DNA from: Luteipulveratus flavus
GTDB lineage: Bacteria > Actinomycetota > Actinomycetes > Actinomycetales > Dermatophilaceae
Assembly (NCBI RefSeq): GCF_029080175.1
Contig: NZ_JARFJC010000048.1
DNA: 64,000 bases
Reading direction: 5' to 3' (one strand)
Below the pieces are notes generated by a model. That model was not told where the DNA came from and ran no database searches. It was given only the letters and a program-made list of their open reading frames with translations. Positions within the stretch are counted from its first letter, which is position 1; each line of letters starts with the position of its first letter. The position numbers and the translations under genes were made by a program. This document shows positions 17,088 to 24,754 of this stretch, piece after piece.

Positions 17088-18158
17088 TCAGCCTAACCCG
17101 CGGGTCAGACAGGCCAGCGCGGCCTCGTCGGTGCCGGGCTCCGGCGCCAGGCGCAGGAGCGGGCCGTCCATCTCCGCGGCCCGCCACGGCAGGCAGGCCG
17201 TCGTGAGGATGCGGTGCTCGTCGCGCAGGCGGCCGACGACCGCCTCCACGTCCTGCCCGGCGGTCGGCCGCAGACCGACGACGGCACCCACCGCGTCGGC
17301 CGGGTCGGCGAGCGACCAGCCGGGAAGCCCGCGGACCGCCTCCCGGGTGCGCTGCCCCAGTGCCGCGAGCGACGCCCGGACAGCATCCGGACCGGCCTCG
17401 AGATACTCGCGCACGGCGTGGGCGAACCCGACCTGCGCCGCCACCGGCACCTCACCGTGCCGCATCGCGGCGATCGGCGACGCGTCCTGCAGCGGCCGTT
17501 GGCGTAACGGGCTCAACTGGTCGCGCGCCCGCTGGTTCACCGCCAGGACGCCGACGCCGCGCGGACCCGCGAGCCACTTACGGGCGGGTGCGTAGACCGC
17601 GTCCGCGCCGGTCGCGGTGTCGAGGTGACCGAGCGCCTGCGCCGCGTCCGCCCACAGCGGGACCTCGGCCGTACGGCACAGCTCGACCGCCTCCGCGACC
17701 GGCTGCGCCACGCAGCGGTGCGAGGCCAGCTGGGTCAGGTGCACCAGGGCGGGCGGATCGGCGTGCAACGTCTGCTCGAACGCCTCGAGGTCCAGGACGC
17801 CGCGGTCGTCGACCGGGAGCAGGACCGGACGCAGCCCGAACCGGGCGAAGGCGTCGAGGTTGGGACCCCACTCCGCGGGGACGACCCCGACCGTGGCCCC
17901 CTCGGGGAACGCCCAGGAGCCCAGGAGGGTCAGCAGACCGTCCGTGGCGCCCGCCACGATCACTACCCCGTCCGCGTCCGCGCCCAGCAGCGAGCCGAGG
18001 TCCTCGTACGCCTGCTGCAGCACCGGCCCGGCCGCCGCCTGAGCGGCGTACCCGCCGACCTGCACCTCCAGCCGAAGGTGGTCGACCATCGCGGCCACCG
18101 TCCCGGCAGAGGGACGGCCGCACGCGGCGGTCTGCAGGTAGATCATCTCGGTCGTCAT
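17088..18158 (-). CDS. egtE: PLP-dependent ergothioneine C-S lyase
   Basis: EgtE is a fold-type I PLP enzyme of the cysteine desulfurase group. It cleaves hercynylcysteine sulfoxide to ergothioneine, pyruvate and ammonia. The 356-residue protein has the PLP lysine K194 in PARKWLAGPRG and the cofactor-contacting Asp171 in WADAAQALGH. The SxxHK motif of true desulfurases and their mobile cysteine loop are absent, which agrees with EgtE. It stands first in the run egtE-A-B-C-D. The identification rests on family form plus context. ATG 18158 has no strong ribosome site; Met5 at 18146 is an alternative. The start lies only 118 bases from the end of infB. Confidence 0.92.
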   Translation of the reverse strand: MTTEMIYLQTAACGRPSAGTVAAMVDHLRLEVQVGGYAAQAAAGPVLQQAYEDLGSLLGADADGVVIVAGATDGLLTLLGSWAFPEGATVGVVPAEWGPNLDAFARFGLRPVLLPVDDRGVLDLEAFEQTLHADPPALVHLTQLASHRCVAQPVAEAVELCRTAEVPLWADAAQALGHLDTATGADAVYAPARKWLAGPRGVGVLAVNQRARDQLSPLRQRPLQDASPIAAMRHGEVPVAAQVGFAHAVREYLEAGPDAVRASLAALGQRTREAVRGLPGWSLADPADAVGAVVGLRPTAGQDVEAVVGRLRDEHRILTTACLPWRAAEMDGPLLRLAPEPGTDEAALACLTRGLG

Positions 18159-18217
18159 GCGGCAGCACCCGGCGTCACGTCCACCACCCTAGGCAGGGGC
18201 TCCGACAACGCACTGCA

Positions 18218-18240
18218 CCCCCGTACCAGCGGTACGGGGG
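18218..18240. terminator. Hairpin between infB and egtE
   Basis: CCCCCGTACC-AGC-GGTACGGGGG is a perfect 10-base stem with a triloop, 36 bases beyond the infB stop and 59 bases before egtE. It lacks a U-tract, but its stability suggests it ends or reduces read-through from the nusA-infB transcript into the ergothioneine genes. Confidence 0.6.
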
Positions 18241-18260
18241 CGCAGATGCACTGCGTCGGA

Positions 18261-18281
18261 CGTCAGTCGTCAGTCGTCAGT
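18261..18281 (-). repeat. Three tandem heptamers over the infB stop codon
   Basis: CGTCAGT occurs three times in exact tandem; on the coding strand this reads TGACGAC-type repeats. The infB stop TGA is 18279-18277 and further TGAs follow at 18272 and 18265. Because the period is seven, the three stops fall in all three reading frames. Confidence 0.8.
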
Positions 18282-21231
18282 CGCGGGGCTTCTCGCGCAT
18301 CTCGTACGTCGCGATCAGGTCGCCCTCCTGCAGGTCGTTGAACGACCCGAGGTTGATACCGCACTCGAAGCCCTCGCGGACCTCGGTGACGTCATCCTTG
18401 AAGCGACGCAGACCGGCGATCTCGATGTTCTCGGCGACGACCACACCGTTACGGGTGATCCGCGCCTTCGAACCGCGCTTGATCTCGCCCGAGCGCACGA
18501 TCGAACCGGCGATGTTGCCGAACTTGGACGAGCGGAAGATCTCTCGGATCTCCGCCGTACCGAGCTCGTGCTCCTCGAACTCCGGCTTGAGCATTCCCTT
18601 CAGGGCCGACTCGATCTCCTCGATGGCCTGGTAGATCACGCCGTAGTAGCGGATCTCCACGCCCTCCTTGTCGGCGTACTCGGCGTTCTGGCCCTCGGCA
18701 CGGACGTTGAAGCCGATGATCACCGCGTCGGAGGCGACAGCGAGGTTGATGTTGTTCATCGTGATCGCGCCGACACCACGGTCGATGATCCGCAGGTCGA
18801 CCTCGTCGCCCACGTCGATCTGCATCAACGCGTCCTCGAGCGCCTCGACGGAACCGGAGACGTCGCCCTTGAGGATCAGGTTGAGCGTCTCGACCTTGCC
18901 CGCCGCCAGAGCGTCGTTGAGGTCCTCCAGGCTGATCCGCTTGCGCGCCTTGGCCAGCGACGCCTGCCGGTCGGCCGCCTCGCGCTTCTCGGCGATCTGG
19001 CGAGCCGTGCGGTCGTCCGGGGCCACGATGAACGTGTCACCCGCCCGCGGCACCGACGCCAGACCCATCACCTGGACCGGACGCGACGGACCGGCCTCGT
19101 AGACGTTGTTGCCGTGCTCGTCGAGCATGGCGCGGACGCGACCGTGCGCGACACCGGCGACGATGCCGTCACCGACGCGCAGCGTGCCGGACTGCACCAG
19201 GACGGTGGCGACCGCACCGCGGCCACGGTCGAGGTTGGCCTCGATCGCGACGCCACGGGCGGCCTTGTCCGGGTTCGCCCGCAGGTCGAGCGCGGCGTCC
19301 GCGGTCAGCAGGACCGCCTCCAGCAGCGACTCGATGTTCTGACCCTGCTTGGCCGAGACGTCGACGAACATCGTGTCGCCGCCGTACTCCTCGGCGATGA
19401 GGTTGTACTCGGTCAGCTGCTGACGGATCTTCTGCGGGTTCGCACCGTCGACGTCGATCTTGTTGACCGCGACCACGATCGGCACGTCGGCCGCCTGCAT
19501 GTGGTTGAGGGCCTCGATCGTCTGCGGCATGACACCGTCGTCGGCCGCCACGACCAGGATCGCGATGTCGGTCACCTTCGCACCTCGGGCACGCATGGCG
19601 GTGAACGCCTCGTGACCCGGGGTGTCGATGAAGGTGATCGGACGGTCGACGCCCTCGTGGTCGGTGTGGACCTGGTAGGCACCGATGTGCTGGGTGATGC
19701 CACCGGTCTCGCCCTCGGCGACGTCGGCGTTGCGGATCGCGTCCAGCAGTCGCGTCTTACCGTGGTCGACGTGACCGACGACGGTCACGACCGGCGGACG
19801 CGGCTGCAGGTCCTCGTCGCCCTCGCCTTCCAGCTCGGCCTCGAGGTCGATGTTGAAGGAGCTGAACAGCTCCTTCTCCTCGTCCTCCGGGGACACGACG
19901 CGGACGTCGTAGCCCAGCTCGGCACCGAGCAGCTGGAAGGTGTCCTCGTCCAGCGACTGGGTCGCGGTGGCCATCTCACCGAGGTGGAACAGCACCGTCA
20001 CCAGGCTGGCGGGGTTCGCGTCGATCTTGTCCGCGAAGTCGGTCAGGGACGCGCCACGACGCACGCGCACGATCGTCTTGCCGTCACCGCGGGGAACGGT
20101 GACGCCGCCGATCGTCGGCGCCTGCATCTGCTCGAACTCCTGGCGCTTCGCCCGCTTGGACTTGCGCCCACGGACCTTGCCGCCGCCGCGACCGAACGCA
20201 CCCTGGGTGCCGCCACGGCCACCGGGGCCACGGCCGCCGCCACCGGGACGGCCACCGAAGCCGCCGCGGCCGGCGAAACCGCCACCGCCGCCACCACCGG
20301 GACCACCGCGACCGCCACCGGGACGCGCGGGGCGCTCACCGGGACGGGGAACCGCGGCGCGGTCCGGCATCATGCCGGGGTTCGGACGGGCACCGCCCGG
20401 ACGGGGACCGGCGGGGCGGGGACCACCCTGACCGGCCTGACCCGGACGCGGCGCAGCCGGACGCGGACCGCCCTGGCCCGCCGCAGCACCACCGCGGCGG
20501 TCGGCCGGACGCGGCATGCCCTGGCTGGGAGCGAACGGGTTGTTGCCCGGACGCGGGGAACCCCCGCCGCCCTCTCGTCGCATGCCCTGGCTGGGAGCGA
20601 ACGGGTTGTTGCCCGGACGCGGACCGGGGGCTCCCGGACGCGGACCCGAGGTCTTCGGCCGGGGTGCACCCGGACGCGGACCGTTGTCGCGCGCCGCCGG
20701 GGCCGGACGGGCCGGCTCGGCGGGAGCAGGAGCCTGCGGACGCGGACCGGGGGTCGGCGCCGAGGCGGACTTCTTGGCGGCACCGGGCTTCGGCGCTGCC
20801 GGACCACCGGGCTTCGCCGGGGCAGGCGCGGACGCCGCGGCTGCGGGCGCAGCCGGGGCGGAGGCAGCCGGGGCGGGTGCCGCGGGTGCGGAGCGGGTGG
20901 GCTCCGGACGAGCGGGCTCGGCCGGTGCTGCCGGAGCCGGACGGGCCGGCTCGGCGGGGGCTGCCGAGGCCGGAGCGGTCCGGGCAGCGGGCTTCGGGCC
21001 GGGCTTGTGCGCACCCGGCTTGGGGGCCGGCGCCTTGGGCGCCGACGTGTCGTCCCCACCGGTCTTGGCCGACGACGGCGGGGGGTTCTCCTTGATCTTG
21101 CGTACGACCGGAGCCTCGATGGTCGAGCTCGCCGTCTTGACGAACTCGCCCTGCTCCTTCAGGTACGCGAGCAGTTCCTTGCTCTCGACTCCGAGCTCCT
21201 TGGCGAGCTCATGGACCCGGACCTTTGCCAC
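18277..21231 (-). CDS. infB: Translation initiation factor IF-2
   Basis: IF-2 is the GTPase that brings fMet-tRNA to the 30S subunit and promotes 50S joining. The 984-residue protein begins with the IF2_N helix domain (MAKVRVHELAKELGVESKELL). A long Ala/Pro/Gly/Arg-rich linker follows (about 50-365), typical of actinomycetes, with an exact internal repeat. The G domain then shows G1 GHVDHGKT (about 485), G3 DTPGHEAF and G4 NKID. Domains 2-4 and the fMet-tRNA-binding C-terminus follow. GTG 21231 has GAGGAG seven bases upstream, and the short lysine-poor start fits the family. A 177-base leader with three chained micro-ORFs lies between it and ylxR. The rbfA gene that should follow is displaced by the egt cluster. 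Confidence 0.97.
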   Translation of the reverse strand: MAKVRVHELAKELGVESKELLAYLKEQGEFVKTASSTIEAPVVRKIKENPPPSSAKTGGDDTSAPKAPAPKPGAHKPGPKPAARTAPASAAPAEPARPAPAAPAEPARPEPTRSAPAAPAPAASAPAAPAAAASAPAPAKPGGPAAPKPGAAKKSASAPTPGPRPQAPAPAEPARPAPAARDNGPRPGAPRPKTSGPRPGAPGPRPGNNPFAPSQGMRREGGGGSPRPGNNPFAPSQGMPRPADRRGGAAAGQGGPRPAAPRPGQAGQGGPRPAGPRPGGARPNPGMMPDRAAVPRPGERPARPGGGRGGPGGGGGGGFAGRGGFGGRPGGGGRGPGGRGGTQGAFGRGGGKVRGRKSKRAKRQEFEQMQAPTIGGVTVPRGDGKTIVRVRRGASLTDFADKIDANPASLVTVLFHLGEMATATQSLDEDTFQLLGAELGYDVRVVSPEDEEKELFSSFNIDLEAELEGEGDEDLQPRPPVVTVVGHVDHGKTRLLDAIRNADVAEGETGGITQHIGAYQVHTDHEGVDRPITFIDTPGHEAFTAMRARGAKVTDIAILVVAADDGVMPQTIEALNHMQAADVPIVVAVNKIDVDGANPQKIRQQLTEYNLIAEEYGGDTMFVDVSAKQGQNIESLLEAVLLTADAALDLRANPDKAARGVAIEANLDRGRGAVATVLVQSGTLRVGDGIVAGVAHGRVRAMLDEHGNNVYEAGPSRPVQVMGLASVPRAGDTFIVAPDDRTARQIAEKREAADRQASLAKARKRISLEDLNDALAAGKVETLNLILKGDVSGSVEALEDALMQIDVGDEVDLRIIDRGVGAITMNNINLAVASDAVIIGFNVRAEGQNAEYADKEGVEIRYYGVIYQAIEEIESALKGMLKPEFEEHELGTAEIREIFRSSKFGNIAGSIVRSGEIKRGSKARITRNGVVVAENIEIAGLRRFKDDVTEVREGFECGINLGSFNDLQEGDLIATYEMREKPRD
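20514..20622 (-). repeat. Exact 43-base direct repeat inside infB
   Basis: Bases 20514-20556 and 20580-20622 are identical over 43 positions, offset by 66 bases (22 codons). Each encodes RPGNNPFAPSQGM in the flexible linker of IF-2. The repeat is identical at the DNA level, including third positions, so it is a recent duplication or is kept equal by conversion. Confidence 0.9.
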
Positions 21232-21301
21232 GTTTCTCCTCGTTGGGGGTTTCGTGACGGTCCGGGCCGGCGCCGGCGGGTTCGCCGGGCAGCACAGACC
21301 G

Positions 21302-21344
21302 TCAGTGCTGGGTGCTCATTGCTGAGTACTCATCGGGTGCTCAT
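21302..21344 (-). other. Three chained micro-ORFs in the infB leader
   Basis: On the minus strand three tiny reading frames follow one another: MSTR-stop (21344-21330), MSTQQ-stop (21333-21316) and MSTQH-stop (21319-21302). Each stop overlaps the next start as ATGA. They arise from an imperfect 14-base tandem repeat, which also contains the perfect dyad TGAGTACTCA. No good ribosome site precedes the first ATG. They could be a translated leader controlling infB, or only a repeat with chance frames. Confidence 0.35.
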
Positions 21345-21373
21345 CAGCGTCAAACCCGCTTTCCTACGGTCTG

Positions 21374-21392
21374 CCCGGTGACGGTCACCGGG
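21374..21392 (-). terminator. Inverted repeat after ylxR
   Basis: CCCGGTGAC-G-GTCACCGGG is a perfect 9-base inverted repeat, 17 bases after the ylxR stop and before the infB leader. It may be a partial terminator or attenuator between nusA-ylxR and infB. Confidence 0.4.
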
Positions 21393-21408
21393 CCCTTGCT
21401 GTGCAGCC

Positions 21409-21723
21409 TCACTGCGACGAGCCGACTTCTCCTCGCACCGCGCTCAGATCGAGCGGCGCGCTCACGCGCAACGCTCGCCCGAAGGCGCGGCGACGGACAG
21501 CCTGCTCGAAGCAGTCTGCCGTGGGATGGATCCAGGCCCCTCGGCCCGGACGGCGCTCTTCGACGTCGGGAACCACGGCCACCGTCGCGGTGTCGGGCTC
21601 CTGCGCCGCACGAGCAACCACTCGCAGCAGTGCGGATCGGTCATCTCTCCTGCGGCAGCCCACACATGTGCGCCGTCCGGCGTGAGAAGGTGACTGCCGG
21701 TCGGTACGCAGATGACCGGTCAT
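21409..21723 (-). CDS. ylxR: YlxR family (DUF448) RNA-binding protein
   Basis: This small basic protein (104 residues) is always found between nusA and infB. Its family marks are RRTCVGCR near residue 16 and GRGAWIHPTADCFEQAVRRRAF at the end of the core, shown here in two parts because both are conserved. The fold binds RNA, and in some Gram-positive bacteria YlxR acts on RNase P and gene regulation; its role here is inferred only. ATG 21723 lies seven bases after the nusA stop. The open frame extends further upstream into nusA but without family similarity, so the later start is chosen. Confidence 0.88.
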   Translation of the reverse strand: MTGHLRTDRQSPSHAGRRTCVGCRRRDDRSALLRVVARAAQEPDTATVAVVPDVEERRPGRGAWIHPTADCFEQAVRRRAFGRALRVSAPLDLSAVRGEVGSSQ

Positions 21724-21730
21724 GCCTAGT

Positions 21731-22783
21731 CTAGCCCGAATGCTCGTCGGCGTCGTCCACGGGGGCCGCGACCGCCTCGGAGCGTGCCGCACCACCGGCC
21801 GGCTGGGTGTCCGGGCGGATGTCGATCCGCCACCCGGTCAGCTTGGCCGCGAGGCGGGCGTTCTGGCCTTCCTTGCCGATCGCCAGGCTCAGCTGGAAGT
21901 CGGGGACGATCACCCGGGCGGCGCGAGCCTTGGGGTCGGTCACCTCGACCGACTGCACCCGCGAGGGCGACAGCGCGGCGGCGACGAACTCGGCGGGGTC
22001 GTCGGAGTAGTCGACGATGTCGATCTTCTCGCCGTGCAGCTCGGTCATGACGGCCCGCACCCGGCTGCCCATCGGTCCGATGCAGGCGCCCTTGGCGTTC
22101 AGCCCGGGGACCTTGGTGGTGACGGCGATCTTGCTGCGGTGGCCGGCCTCGCGCGCCAGGGCGGCGATCTGGACCGAGCCGTCCGCGATCTCCGGCACCT
22201 CCAGCGCGAACAGCTTGCGCACGAGGTTGGGGTGGGTCCGGGAGAGCCCGATCTGCGGGCCCTTCGGACCGCGCTTCACGCTGACGACGTAGCAGCGCAG
22301 TCGCTGCCCGTGGACGTACTGCTCACCGGGCACCTGCTCGGCGGTCGGCAGGATGCCCTCGACCGTGCCGAAGTCGACCTTCACCAGGCGGGGGTCGTTG
22401 GACTGCTGGATCACTCCGGCGACGACGTCGCCCTCGCGACCGCGGAAGTCGCCGAGGATCGCCTCGTCCTCCAGGTCACGCATCCGCTGGACGATGACCT
22501 GGCGCGCCGTGGAGGCCGCGACGCGGCCGAAGCCGGTGGGGGTGTCGTCGAACTCGGGGCCGGGCTCGGCGCGGACGCCCTCGTCGTCGAGCTCGCCGTC
22601 CTCGCGCGCCCACACGACGACGTGGCCGGACCGACGGTCCAGCTCGACCCGCGCGTGCCGGTAGCTGCCGTCCTCGCGGTGGTACGCGGTGAGCAGCGCC
22701 TGCTCGATCGCCGGCACGATGACATCCATCGGGATCTCGCGCTCACGCTCCAGCGCCCGCAGCGCCGCCATGTCGATGTCCAT
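21731..22783 (-). CDS. nusA: Transcription termination/antitermination protein NusA
   Basis: NusA binds RNA polymerase and nascent RNA, modulating pausing and termination. The 350-residue length is the short actinobacterial form without the acidic repeats of E. coli NusA. The order is an N-terminal polymerase-binding domain (MDIDMAALRALEREREI ...), an S1 domain (about 110-190), then two KH domains. These contain GACIGPMGSRVRAVMTEL and IGKEGQNARLAAKLTGW, the two GxxG loops. Its ATG shares one base with the rimP stop (TGATG), so translation is coupled. Confidence 0.97.
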   Translation of the reverse strand: MDIDMAALRALEREREIPMDVIVPAIEQALLTAYHREDGSYRHARVELDRRSGHVVVWAREDGELDDEGVRAEPGPEFDDTPTGFGRVAASTARQVIVQRMRDLEDEAILGDFRGREGDVVAGVIQQSNDPRLVKVDFGTVEGILPTAEQVPGEQYVHGQRLRCYVVSVKRGPKGPQIGLSRTHPNLVRKLFALEVPEIADGSVQIAALAREAGHRSKIAVTTKVPGLNAKGACIGPMGSRVRAVMTELHGEKIDIVDYSDDPAEFVAAALSPSRVQSVEVTDPKARAARVIVPDFQLSLAIGKEGQNARLAAKLTGWRIDIRPDTQPAGGAARSEAVAAPVDDADEHSG

Positions 22784-23337
22784 CAGCTGTCCTCCTCGTC
22801 ACCATCGCCGCCGCGCGGCCCGTCGTCCGGCCCGGAGGCCCGGTTGAACTCCACCTGGACTCGGGCGCGGCCGCACTCCTCGTAGGGCATCACGCGCTCC
22901 GCGCCGTCGACCTCGAGGGTCACCGCGGTCTCGCTCGCGGCGAGGATGCGGCCGGTCACCGGCTCACCCTCGACCGGCGCGACCTCGACCAGGCGACCGA
23001 CGTTGCGGCGGAAGTGGCGCGGCTGGGTCAGCGGACGGTCCGTACCGGGCGAGCTGACCTCCAGCACGTACGGCTGGTCGCCCATCGCGTCGGAGGCGTC
23101 CAAGGCGTCGCTGACCGCGCGGGTCGCGTCGGCCACGGCGTCCAGGCTCAGCGGGGGTACGACGCCGGCGAGGTCGTCACCGGAGGTGAGCGAGGTCACG
23201 TCGGTGTCGATCAGGACGCGCACCAGGCGCCGCTTGCCGGCAGGGGTGACCGTGACGTCCTCGACGACCAGGCCCCGTGGCGTCATCACCTCGGTGATGA
23301 CCTGCCCGACCTGTTCGGCCCGTGCCGTCGTCCCCAT
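22783..23337 (-). CDS. rimP: Ribosome maturation factor RimP
   Basis: RimP (184 residues) assists early 30S assembly. The sequence VVEDVTVTPAGKRRLVRVLID, seen in two blocks near residues 25-45, and LEVSSPGTDRPLTQPRHFRRNVG near residue 92 are diagnostic of the family. The acidic, Gly-rich C-terminal tail is not conserved. It is the first gene of the rimP-nusA-ylxR-infB run. ATG 23337 is preceded by AGGGCTGACC, a modest ribosome site. A 104-base leader with an 8-base hairpin separates it from cysN, whose transcription approaches from the same direction upstream. Confidence 0.95.
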   Translation of the reverse strand: MGTTARAEQVGQVITEVMTPRGLVVEDVTVTPAGKRRLVRVLIDTDVTSLTSGDDLAGVVPPLSLDAVADATRAVSDALDASDAMGDQPYVLEVSSPGTDRPLTQPRHFRRNVGRLVEVAPVEGEPVTGRILAASETAVTLEVDGAERVMPYEECGRARVQVEFNRASGPDDGPRGGDGDEEDS

Positions 23338-23362
23338 GGTCAGCCCTGTTCTCGAGTCGTGC

Positions 23363-23384
23363 GCGAGCGAAGGTTCTCGCTCGC
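23363..23384 (-). promoter_or_regulatory. Leader hairpin and GTTCTCG repeats before rimP
   Basis: GCGAGCGA-AGGTTC-TCGCTCGC is an 8-base stem in the short gap between cysN and rimP. GTTCTCG occurs twice directly and once inverted within about 60 bases of it. It may act as the cysN terminator or as a control site for the rimP operon. Confidence 0.35.
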
Positions 23385-23441
23385 ACCCGAACTCTAACCG
23401 AGAACGACGCCGCGCCCGACCGCTCGCAGGCCCGGCAGACC

Positions 23442-24752
23442 TCAGGAGTGCTGCCCGAGCCGGCCGCCTGCCATGCCCGCACCCAGCGTCACGCCGGTGT
23501 CGGGATCGATCACCAGGAAGGCACCGGTGTGCCGGTGCTCGACGTACGGGTCCACCGCGACGGGCTCGGCGAGCTGTACGGACAGCCGGCCGATGTCGTT
23601 GAGCTCCAGCGGGGCGTCACCGTCCTGCCAGCGCTGCTCGTCCACGTCCCAGTGCTGCTCCAGGTCGCCGAGCATGCCTCGCGTTACACGCGTCCCTGCC
23701 TTGACCAGCACCCGCTGGCGCGGCCGCGTCGGCGCGTCGCCGAGCCAGCACACGACGCCGTCGAGCGACCGTACGGCGGGGGCGGGCGAGTCGGGGCGGG
23801 AGAGCACCTCGCCGCGGGCCACGTCGAGCTCGTCGGCGAGCCGCAGGGTCACCGACTGCCCGGCGGTCGCGGACTGCTGCGGGCCGCGTGGTCCGTCGAC
23901 GGCGACCACGGTGGAGCGCAGCCCGCTGGGCTGGGCCACGACCTCGTCCCCGACCGACACGGTGCCCGAGCCGACACGACCGGCGAGGCCGCGGTAGTCG
24001 GGGTGGGCCTCGGTGCGCGGCCGGATGACCAGCTGGACGGCGAACCGGAGGTCCTCGGCGACCAGGGAGCGACGTGCGGGCAGCTGCTCCAGGAGCGACA
24101 GCAGCGTCGGCCGGTCCGCTCGACCCGGCGCGGGCGCGGCGACACCCTCGCCGGTGAGGGCCGAGACGGGCAGCACCTCCGTGTGCTCCAGCCCGACGCG
24201 CTCGGCGACCCGGCGGACATCCGCCTCGACCTCGGCGAAGCGCGCCTCGTCCCAGTCGACGGCGTCCATCTTGTTCACGGCGAACACCACGTGCGGCACG
24301 CGCAGCAGGGCCATCACCGCGGCGTGCCGGCGCGTCTGGACCGAGGCCCCGTTCCGGACGTCGACCAGGACGACCGCGGCGTCGGCGGTGGAGGCGCCGG
24401 TCACCGTGTTGCGGGTGTACTGCACGTGCCCCGGGGTGTCGGCCAGCACGAACGAGCGTCGTGGCGTGGCGAAGTAGCGGTAGGCGACGTCGATGGTGAT
24501 GCCCTGCTCGCGCTCCGCGCGCAGGCCGTCGGTCAGCAGGGCGAGGTCGAAGCCGTCGGCGCCGCGGCTGCGGCTGACGTGCTCCAGCGCGTCGTACTGG
24601 TCGGCGAGGATCGACTTGGTGTCGTGCAGCAGGCGCCCGACCAGGGTCGACTTGCCGTCGTCGACCGAGCCGGCGACGACCAGCCGGAGCTGGCCGACCG
24701 CCGCTGGGGGGTCGTCCGGAGCGGGTGCGGGACGTTCGGTGAGCACCGTCAT
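23442..24752 (-). CDS. cysN: Sulfate adenylyltransferase subunit 1 (GTPase)
   Basis: CysN is the regulatory GTPase that drives ATP sulfurylase (CysDN), making adenylylsulfate from sulfate. The 436-residue protein has an EF-Tu-like G domain: GSVDDGKST (28-36), DTPGH near 106 and NKMD near 159. Two beta-barrel domains follow. It is not fused to the CysC kinase, which is a separate gene here. ATG 24752 (MTVLTERPAP) is chosen three bases after the cysD stop; upstream residues in the frame come from antisense reading of cysD. It is the last gene of the cysIHCDN operon. Confidence 0.95.
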   Translation of the reverse strand: MTVLTERPAPAPDDPPAAVGQLRLVVAGSVDDGKSTLVGRLLHDTKSILADQYDALEHVSRSRGADGFDLALLTDGLRAEREQGITIDVAYRYFATPRRSFVLADTPGHVQYTRNTVTGASTADAAVVLVDVRNGASVQTRRHAAVMALLRVPHVVFAVNKMDAVDWDEARFAEVEADVRRVAERVGLEHTEVLPVSALTGEGVAAPAPGRADRPTLLSLLEQLPARRSLVAEDLRFAVQLVIRPRTEAHPDYRGLAGRVGSGTVSVGDEVVAQPSGLRSTVVAVDGPRGPQQSATAGQSVTLRLADELDVARGEVLSRPDSPAPAVRSLDGVVCWLGDAPTRPRQRVLVKAGTRVTRGMLGDLEQHWDVDEQRWQDGDAPLELNDIGRLSVQLAEPVAVDPYVEHRHTGAFLVIDPDTGVTLGAGMAGGRLGQHS

Positions 24753-24754
24753 CT

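Noticed and set aside
18241..20622. Tandem repeats near and within infB as a possible CRISPR array.
   Set aside because: The units are 7 bases or a pair of coding repeats, with no spacers and no cas genes.
18568..21381. A 937-codon plus-strand frame with Gly/Arg/Thr repeats opposite infB.
   Set aside because: It is the complement of the IF-2 linker and G domain; the repeats mirror IF-2 codon structure and no start site or motif supports it.
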